Shown here: positions 1 to 3,801 of the stretch, one piece after another | How positions within the stretch are numbered: the first letter of the stretch is position 1 | How the letters are laid out: every line of letters begins with the position of its first letter | Origin: Gammaproteobacteria bacterium | GTDB lineage: Bacteria; Pseudomonadota; Gammaproteobacteria; Granulosicoccales; Granulosicoccaceae | Direction: 5' to 3' | DNA: 6,333 nucleotides | NCBI GenBank assembly: GCA_019634245.1 | Contig: JAHQVR010000331.1 | Coordinates: 1-6,333, forward strand | Made by a program: the position numbers and the translations under genes | Notes under the pieces: model-generated | What the model was told of the DNA's origin: nothing | Databases searched by the model: none | Seen by the model: only the letters and a program-made list of their open reading frames with translations

Positions 1-1
1 G

Positions 2-1207
2 CCACCCTACGGTGCATGCTTACTTGGGTCCATCAACCTGACTCGCTTTGTCGTTGAGCCATTTAGCGATAATGCTCGTTTTGACTGGGATAGTTTCAAT
101 GAGACAGTAACCATCTTCACCCGTATGCTCGACAACGTAGTCGAGGTGAACGGCCTGCCGCTGGGTAAACAACGCGATGAGATTATGCGCAAGCGTCGTC
201 ACGGCATGGGCTACCTGGGCCTGGGCTCAACCATGACCTTAATGGGCATGAAGTACGGCAGCGAAGAGTCGCTCGAATTTACCGAAAAAGTCACGCGTGA
301 ACTGGCGGTTAATGGCTGGCGTGCAGCACTCGAACTGTCAAAAGAAAAAGGTGCCGCACCTATCATGAGCGAAACCTTTACGGTCACCGGTGAAATGTTG
401 CGAAAACGCCCCGAAATGAAAACCGATGGCTACATGATTGGCGACAAAGTAACAGGCAAAGTTCTGCACGCTAAATACAGCCGCTATATGCAGCGCATAG
501 CCGAAATCGACCCAAGCCTTGTTGAAGCACTTGCAGAACAAGGCGCTCGCTTCACTCATCACAGCTCCATTGCACCAACTGGCACCATCGCGTTGTCTTT
601 AGCGAACAATGCCAGTAACGGTATTGAGCCAAGCTTTGCACATCACTATTCACGAAACGTTATTCGTGAAGGTCGTAAAACCAAAGAAAAAGTGGATGTG
701 CATTCGTTTGAATTACTGGCGTATCGTGCGCTAGTCAACTCAAATGCCATGCCTCATGTTAGCAATGCCCATATTGGCAATGCCCATAGAAGTGGTGAAA
801 GTGAAGATGAAAATGCACAATTGCCAGAGTACTTCATTGCCGCTGACGATATAAAACCTGAACAACACGTTTCGGTCCAGGCTGCTGCGCAAAAATGGAT
901 TGATTCGTCGATCTCAAAAACAGCCAATGTACCAACCGACTTTGAATTTGAACATTTCAAAGACATTTATATGCAGGCGTACGATCAGGGTCTCAAGGGC
1001 TGTACCACATTTCGATTTAACCCAGAAAATTTTCAAGGTGTACTGGTTAAAGAAAAAGACCTTGAAAACACCGAATACCAATTTACGCTCGACGATGGAT
1101 CGGTTGTCAGTGTGAAAGGCAATGAGGAAATTGAATACGACGGCGAGACCCACACTGCCGCTAATCTTTATGACGCACTTAAAGAAGGCTACTACGGCAA
1201 GTTCTAG
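2..1207 (+). CDS. nrdJa: Class II (adenosylcobalamin-dependent) ribonucleotide reductase, catalytic subunit NrdJa, 3' part
   Basis: This is the C-terminal 401 residues of the reductase that converts ribonucleotides to deoxyribonucleotides, using B12 to generate a thiyl radical. The reading frame is open from base 2, so the gene starts left of the window; the ATG at 125 is internal. The first residues, PPYGACLLGSINLTRF, are the stretch that follows the radical cysteine motif (NPCxE, just outside) in this family. The Cys of GAC should correspond to the second active-site redox cysteine (E. coli NrdA C462). Further on are APTGTI (visible residues 191-196) and NNASNGIEP (202-210), the phosphate-binding and barrel motifs. 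The protein ends at KEGYYGKF, with no C-terminal cysteine pair, as expected for a split enzyme whose tail is in the next gene. A full NrdJa is about 730 residues, so roughly 330 are missing. Family assignment is strong. Confidence 0.95.
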   Translation, partial: PPYGACLLGSINLTRFVVEPFSDNARFDWDSFNETVTIFTRMLDNVVEVNGLPLGKQRDEIMRKRRHGMGYLGLGSTMTLMGMKYGSEESLEFTEKVTRELAVNGWRAALELSKEKGAAPIMSETFTVTGEMLRKRPEMKTDGYMIGDKVTGKVLHAKYSRYMQRIAEIDPSLVEALAEQGARFTHHSSIAPTGTIALSLANNASNGIEPSFAHHYSRNVIREGRKTKEKVDVHSFELLAYRALVNSNAMPHVSNAHIGNAHRSGESEDENAQLPEYFIAADDIKPEQHVSVQAAAQKWIDSSISKTANVPTDFEFEHFKDIYMQAYDQGLKGCTTFRFNPENFQGVLVKEKDLENTEYQFTLDDGSVVSVKGNEEIEYDGETHTAANLYDALKEGYYGKF

Positions 1208-1241
1208 ATCAGCCTGGCTTTAAACTGCGAATGGGAATAAC

Positions 1242-2042
1242 ATGAAAATAAGCAAAAAAATCGTTGGCTTTAACGTCAACACCAGCGATACGTCGGATAA
1301 AGGCGTATCAGATATACCGGATAAAGGTGTATCGGATAGTGGTGTATCAGATAAAAAAGAATCTGCAACCGATTCGGCTAAAGCTGCACCAGTCAAAGCC
1401 GATGTGATTCAAATGCACGAAACACTTCAACGACCTGAGAAACTGATCGGTTCCACTTATAAATTGAAAGTGCCCGATCACGTGTCCAGTCATGCGATGT
1501 ACATCACAATAAACGATGTCATCCTGAACGAAGGCACCGAACATGAATTGCGTCGACCGTTCGAGGTATTTATCAACTCCAAGAATCTGGAACATTACCA
1601 ATGGATTGTTGCGCTCACGCTTATAATGTCCGCAACGTTCCGTAAAGGTGGTGATATTACTTTTTTAGTAGAAGAGCTTAAGTCAGTGTTTGACCCACGC
1701 GGTGGTTACTGGAATAAAGGCAAGTACATGCCATCCATCATAGCCGAGTTGGGAAATGTTATTGAACAGCATTTGATCGATATCGGCATGCTACAAGCAC
1801 CCGAACTCGACCCGCATCAAAAACAACTTATCGAAGAGAAAAAAGCTGAGCTCAAACCGACAGTCAGTAAAACTACTGAAAGTACACAAAACACCAGTAA
1901 CGATTCATCTGCCTCGTCCTCTGATGGTCAAGAGGCATGGCAAGCGAATGCGTCACACTGTAATAAATGTAATCATAAAGCTGTTATGGTTCGCGACGGT
2001 TGCGCCACCTGCCTTAATTGTGGGGACTCTAAATGCGGCTAG
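1242..2042 (+). CDS. nrdJb: Class II ribonucleotide reductase accessory subunit NrdJb (TSCPD-type domain plus cysteine-rich tail)
   Basis: This is a 266-residue partner of NrdJa; in Pseudomonas both halves are needed for class II reduction. Residues about 65-190 hold the conserved body, with GSTYKLKVP, YITINDVILNEGTEHE, FEVFINSKN, TFLVEELKSVFDPRGGYW and GKYMPSIIAELG. The tail has CNKC (240-243) and CATC (254-257), a likely zinc site, then C260 and C265. The C-x4-C spacing of the last two matches the C-terminal redox shuttle pair of ribonucleotide reductases (E. coli NrdA C754/C759), which re-reduces the active site. It follows nrdJa by 34 bases with a modest GGGA at 1233-1236, 5 bases before ATG, and no terminator between them, so co-transcription is likely. 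At 266 residues it is somewhat longer than Pseudomonas NrdJb (about 230). The extra length is in a repetitive Ser/Asp/Lys N-terminus and a Ser/Thr-rich linker (about 206-232). Confidence 0.93.
   Translation: MKISKKIVGFNVNTSDTSDKGVSDIPDKGVSDSGVSDKKESATDSAKAAPVKADVIQMHETLQRPEKLIGSTYKLKVPDHVSSHAMYITINDVILNEGTEHELRRPFEVFINSKNLEHYQWIVALTLIMSATFRKGGDITFLVEELKSVFDPRGGYWNKGKYMPSIIAELGNVIEQHLIDIGMLQAPELDPHQKQLIEEKKAELKPTVSKTTESTQNTSNDSSASSSDGQEAWQANASHCNKCNHKAVMVRDGCATCLNCGDSKCG
1294..1355 (+). repeat. 24-base in-frame tandem repeat in the nrdJb N-terminus
   Basis: Two adjacent 24-base units (1294-1317 and 1318-1341) match at 19 of their first 21 bases. A partial third unit follows, ending near 1355. 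Because the unit is a multiple of three, the protein carries GVSD three times, at residues 21-24, 29-32 and 34-37, the first two each preceded by DK. The encoded segment is hydrophilic and probably disordered. It lies outside the conserved NrdJb body, which begins around residue 50. Confidence 0.85.
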
Positions 2043-2055
2043 CCCAACTGGGCTA
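2040..2055 (+). other. Short perfect inverted repeat overlapping the nrdJb stop codon
   Basis: TAGCCC (2040-2045) pairs with GGGCTA (2050-2055) across the four bases AACT; the stop codon TAG is the start of the left arm. The transcript could form a 6-base-pair, GC-rich hairpin exactly at the end of nrdJb. The bases after it (CCTGTCTGC) contain no T run, so it does not qualify as a standard intrinsic terminator. It may act as a 3' stabilising structure. Confidence 0.45.
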
Positions 2056-2066
2056 CCTGTCTGCAA

Positions 2067-2092
2067 ATTGATGGATCTTATTGATGGATCTT
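2067..2092. repeat. Perfect 13-base tandem duplication
   Basis: ATTGATGGATCTT occurs twice back to back (2067-2079 and 2080-2092) with no mismatch. It sits in the 141-base intergenic stretch after nrdJb. It could be a replication-slippage duplication or a pair of binding sites; nothing in the sequence decides between these. Confidence 0.85.
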
Positions 2093-2142
2093 TTAGCAGT
2101 ATTTGAAATGCAAACCGCTTACAATGTGCACGACTCGTTAAC

Positions 2143-2162
2143 GCGGATTACACTGTTTCCGC
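2143..2162. repeat. Weak inverted repeat upstream of the zinc-ribbon gene
   Basis: GCGGA (2143-2147) and TCCGC (2158-2162) are perfect complements around a 10-base loop. They lie 21 bases before the ATG of the zinc-ribbon gene, next to the palindrome CGTTAACG (2136-2143). This could be an operator or a weak leader hairpin, but arms this short also arise by chance. I see no convincing -35/-10 pair in this intergenic stretch. Confidence 0.2.
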
Positions 2163-2183
2163 AAAACCGATGCGAATAATGTT

Positions 2184-2408
2184 ATGAAATGTCATGGCTG
2201 CAGTTCTTTGATGGTTCTCGACAAACAAGAAACTGGAAACGGTTCCTGCACGCAGTGGCATAGCTGTCCTTTGTGTGGAAAAGTGCGACTCACTAGCCAA
2301 CCCGAATCCAATCTTAGCGGAACTCACCAGTTTGATGCGCACAACCACGACCCAGTCGACACCCATCACCGCTCTGAAGTTGCATCAACACACTTGAACT
2401 ACACTTAA
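2184..2408 (+). CDS. Small zinc-ribbon-like protein of unknown function
   Basis: This is a 74-residue protein that starts MKCHGCSSLMV. Two Cys-x2-Cys knuckles, C3/C6 and C28/C31, are spaced as in a zinc ribbon, with an extra C22 and a Trp at 25 between them. The first 40 residues resemble the short zinc-ribbon proteins with an MKCxxC start common in proteobacteria. Residues 41-74 are hydrophilic, rich in His, Asp and Thr, and look disordered. The reading frame is open upstream only to 2142, and ATG 2184 is its only usual start codon. There is no clear Shine-Dalgarno sequence. It lies 141 bases after nrdJb and 30 before the next gene, on the same strand. The cysteine pattern is the main argument that it is real; the function is not known. 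Confidence 0.6.
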   Translation: MKCHGCSSLMVLDKQETGNGSCTQWHSCPLCGKVRLTSQPESNLSGTHQFDAHNHDPVDTHHRSEVASTHLNYT

Positions 2409-2422
2409 ACTATACTTACAAG
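2390..2422. repeat. Imperfect 11-base repeat, three units
   Basis: ACACTTGAACT (2390-2400) and ACACTTAAACT (2401-2411) differ at one base. A weaker third unit, ATACTTACAAG, follows at 2412-2422. The array spans the stop codon of the zinc-ribbon gene and the start of the 30-base gap before the next gene. It contains TATACT (2411-2416), which resembles a -10 box, but no -35 element at proper spacing. Confidence 0.45.
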
Positions 2423-2438
2423 GCGCACCTTAACTCGT

Positions 2439-2729
2439 ATGAGTGAACTACAGCTTTCTGCCCAACTGGTCCAACAAATTCAAGATGTAATTACCAAGCA
2501 TGATGAAAGCGCGTCTGATCCTGGCGTCACTTCTCAGTATTTGGCCGCTATCATTGGTTTCTTGCTTGGACAACAAGCCATACCAGAACAGCAAAAAACC
2601 GAAATCATCGAAAACCTCGGTGCTTTCATGAAGCATGTTGCTGACGATGTAGCCAAACAGTCACAACAAAAAGCACCACCACCGCCTCCTCCACAGGATG
2701 CATTCGGAATTTGGAAACCAAAATCATGA
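2439..2729 (+). CDS. Small helical protein with a polyproline segment and FGIW C-terminal motif, function unknown
   Basis: I do not recognise this 96-residue protein. Residues 1-75 look largely helical, with a short hydrophobic patch, [11 protein letters not shown] (34-44), that is too short and flanked too simply to call a membrane anchor with confidence. After a Gln/Lys-rich hinge come six consecutive prolines (80-85), then [10 protein letters not shown] at the end. It has no signal peptide. The ATG at 2439 has only a distant AAGG (2420-2423) upstream. Its TGA stop overlaps the ppiC start as ATGA, so the two genes are almost certainly translationally coupled, which also supports this one being real. 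The proline run next to a prolyl isomerase gene is suggestive of a functional link but is not evidence of one. Confidence 0.75.
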   Translation: MSELQLSAQLVQQIQDVITKHDESASDPGVTSQYLAAIIGFLLGQQAIPEQQKTEIIENLGAFMKHVADDVAKQSQQKAPPPPPPQDAFGIWKPKS

Positions 2730-3004
2730 GTAAAGCAACTGCACGTCATATCCTTGTCGACAGTGAATCCAAATGTGAAGAGATCATTAAAGAAATTAGT
2801 GACGGTGCTGAATTCGCAGCGCTTGCACAAAAACACTCTTCCTGCCCATCCGGCAAAGATGGTGGCAGCTTAGGCACGTTCGGCCCTGGCCAAATGGTGC
2901 CTGAATTCGATACCGCTTGTTTTGAAGGCAGCGTTGGAGAAGTACAGGGCCCAATCAAAACACAATTTGGCTATCACGTCGTTCAGGTTACTGAACGCAC
3001 TTAA
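2726..3004 (+). CDS. ppiC: Parvulin-type peptidyl-prolyl cis-trans isomerase PpiC
   Basis: This is a cytoplasmic, single-domain parvulin that catalyses cis-trans isomerisation of X-Pro bonds. Its 92 residues are essentially the length of E. coli PpiC (93). The parvulin landmarks are present: ARHILV with H8, [14 protein letters not shown] with C40, [11 protein letters not shown] with M57 and F61, and [10 protein letters not shown] with F81 and H84. There is no signal peptide or extra domain, so it is not a SurA or PrsA type. I chose ATG 2726, which overlaps the previous stop as ATGA and gives the family-typical N-terminus; a TTG at 2711 would add five residues with no support. A GGAA at 2713-2716 lies 9 bases upstream. 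A hairpin with a T tract overlaps the 3' end. Confidence 0.95.
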   Translation: MSKATARHILVDSESKCEEIIKEISDGAEFAALAQKHSSCPSGKDGGSLGTFGPGQMVPEFDTACFEGSVGEVQGPIKTQFGYHVVQVTERT

Positions 3005-3009
3005 TTTTT
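2980..3009 (+). terminator. Possible intrinsic terminator at the end of ppiC
   Basis: CGTTCAG (2980-2986) and CTGAACG (2991-2997) form a perfect 7-base-pair stem with the 4-base loop GTTA. After three bases there is a T-rich run, TTAATTTTT (3001-3009). The left arm, the right arm and the ppiC stop codon all lie in or directly at the end of ppiC. The stem is short and the run of five Ts starts seven bases after it, so termination may be partial. If active, it would reduce read-through into the kinase gene. Confidence 0.45.
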
Positions 3010-3021
3010 CTACCAACTAAT

Positions 3022-3801
3022 TTGATTGGGTCCAATTTAGATAACAATTGGCGTATTACCTCATTGCTGAGCGAAATGGGTGAAAACTCATTACTGTGGC
3101 GGGGCGAAAATCAGCAGGGCTATATTGCCGCGATCAAAATTCCACGCGATATCGAAAACCGGGCCCGAAATAATAAAAGACAAAAGCGCTTTAAAAACGA
3201 AATAGATACGTTGCTCCATCTTCAGCATGCTGGCGTCAGATCAGTTATGCCAATTATAGATCACGGGCATACCAACGACGGTAAGCCCTGGTATGCGATG
3301 CCTATTGCTACGCCGCTTGATCTTTCATCTTCATTTTCAGATAGGCTGAAGTTACTTTCCCAACTTGCAGAAGTCGTCGAAAATTTGCATAAAATTGGTA
3401 TCGAACACCTGGACATCAAACTCGGCAATCTGATGACGATCGACAATGCATTGGTGTTATCTGATTTTGGACACTCGAAACAAGCGGCCGACCCCGCTTC
3501 ACTGCTTAGCGACAAACAGACACTTGATCCGGACAGACCCTGGTTTGACTATGATATGTACTCACTTGGCAAAGCGTGCTGGGAGATGCTAACTGGTTTA
3601 AAATCTAAATCGCTTTGCGAGCTGAGTTCACCTGAGGACAATCTACAACCGTTTTGGCCCACTATCGATACTCTACTAATTGAAAAACTACAAATTCTGA
3701 TTTTTTCTGCATCAAGCGAAGACCCACTTGCCAGGCCAAATGCTGCGCAGTTTAACCAAAAAATTCAAGAAGTGTACAATTCGATAAAACCCCAATCTTA
3801 A
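3022..3801 (+). CDS. Small eukaryotic-like serine/threonine protein kinase (kinase domain only)
   Basis: This 259-residue protein is nearly all kinase domain, with no membrane segment or sensor domain, so it is probably cytoplasmic. Key residues are present: K39 in AAIK (ATP-binding lysine), E60 (helix C), catalytic D131 with K133 and N136 in HLDIKLGN, D148 of DFG, D178 in DMYSLG and R238 near the end. It therefore looks active. Oddities: the glycine loop (about 16-28, LSEMGENSLLWRG) is degenerate, the usual HRD is HLD (a non-RD kinase), and the activation segment has no recognisable APE motif. The frame is open only from 2995, and TTG 3022 is the only usual start that keeps strand beta 1; the first in-frame ATG (3076) would cut into it. 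No Shine-Dalgarno precedes the TTG. It lies 17 bases after ppiC, and its stop codon overlaps that of the convergent ABC-like gene. Confidence 0.9.
   Translation: MIGSNLDNNWRITSLLSEMGENSLLWRGENQQGYIAAIKIPRDIENRARNNKRQKRFKNEIDTLLHLQHAGVRSVMPIIDHGHTNDGKPWYAMPIATPLDLSSSFSDRLKLLSQLAEVVENLHKIGIEHLDIKLGNLMTIDNALVLSDFGHSKQAADPASLLSDKQTLDPDRPWFDYDMYSLGKACWEMLTGLKSKSLCELSSPEDNLQPFWPTIDTLLIEKLQILIFSASSEDPLARPNAAQFNQKIQEVYNSIKPQS
3025..3036. repeat. Palindrome at the kinase start codon
   Basis: ATTGG (3025-3029) and CCAAT (3032-3036) form a perfect inverted repeat around GT, beginning one base after the TTG start codon (3022-3024). CTAA (3017-3020) and TTAG (3037-3040) could extend it with a 4-base bulge that contains the start codon. 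It could hinder initiation or be an operator, but the stem is short and chance is possible. Confidence 0.25.

Noticed and set aside
125..127. ATG at 125 as the start of nrdJa
   Set aside because: The same frame is open to base 2 and encodes conserved NrdJ sequence (PPYGACLLGSINL) before this codon, so the gene is cut by the window edge.
338..562. Minus-strand open frame within nrdJa
   Set aside because: It is a shadow of the strongly conserved reductase frame.
2040..2055. Hairpin at the nrdJb stop as an intrinsic terminator
   Set aside because: There is no T run downstream, so it is kept only as an inverted repeat.
2103..2125. Promoter with TTGAAA (2103-2108) and TACAAT (2120-2125)
   Set aside because: The spacer is only 11 bases, too short for a sigma-70 promoter, and no other -35 fits the TACAAT.
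2395..2416. Promoter with TTGAAC and TATACT ahead of the 96-residue gene
   Set aside because: The spacing is 10 bases; the elements belong to an 11-base repeat.
2711..2713. TTG as the ppiC start
   Set aside because: ATG 2726 forms the ATGA overlap and matches the normal parvulin N-terminus and length.
2534..2836. Minus-strand open frame of 100 residues opposite the proline-rich gene and ppiC
   Set aside because: It is the antisense of real coding sequence (the Gly run is the antisense of the proline codons) and shows no recognisable motifs.
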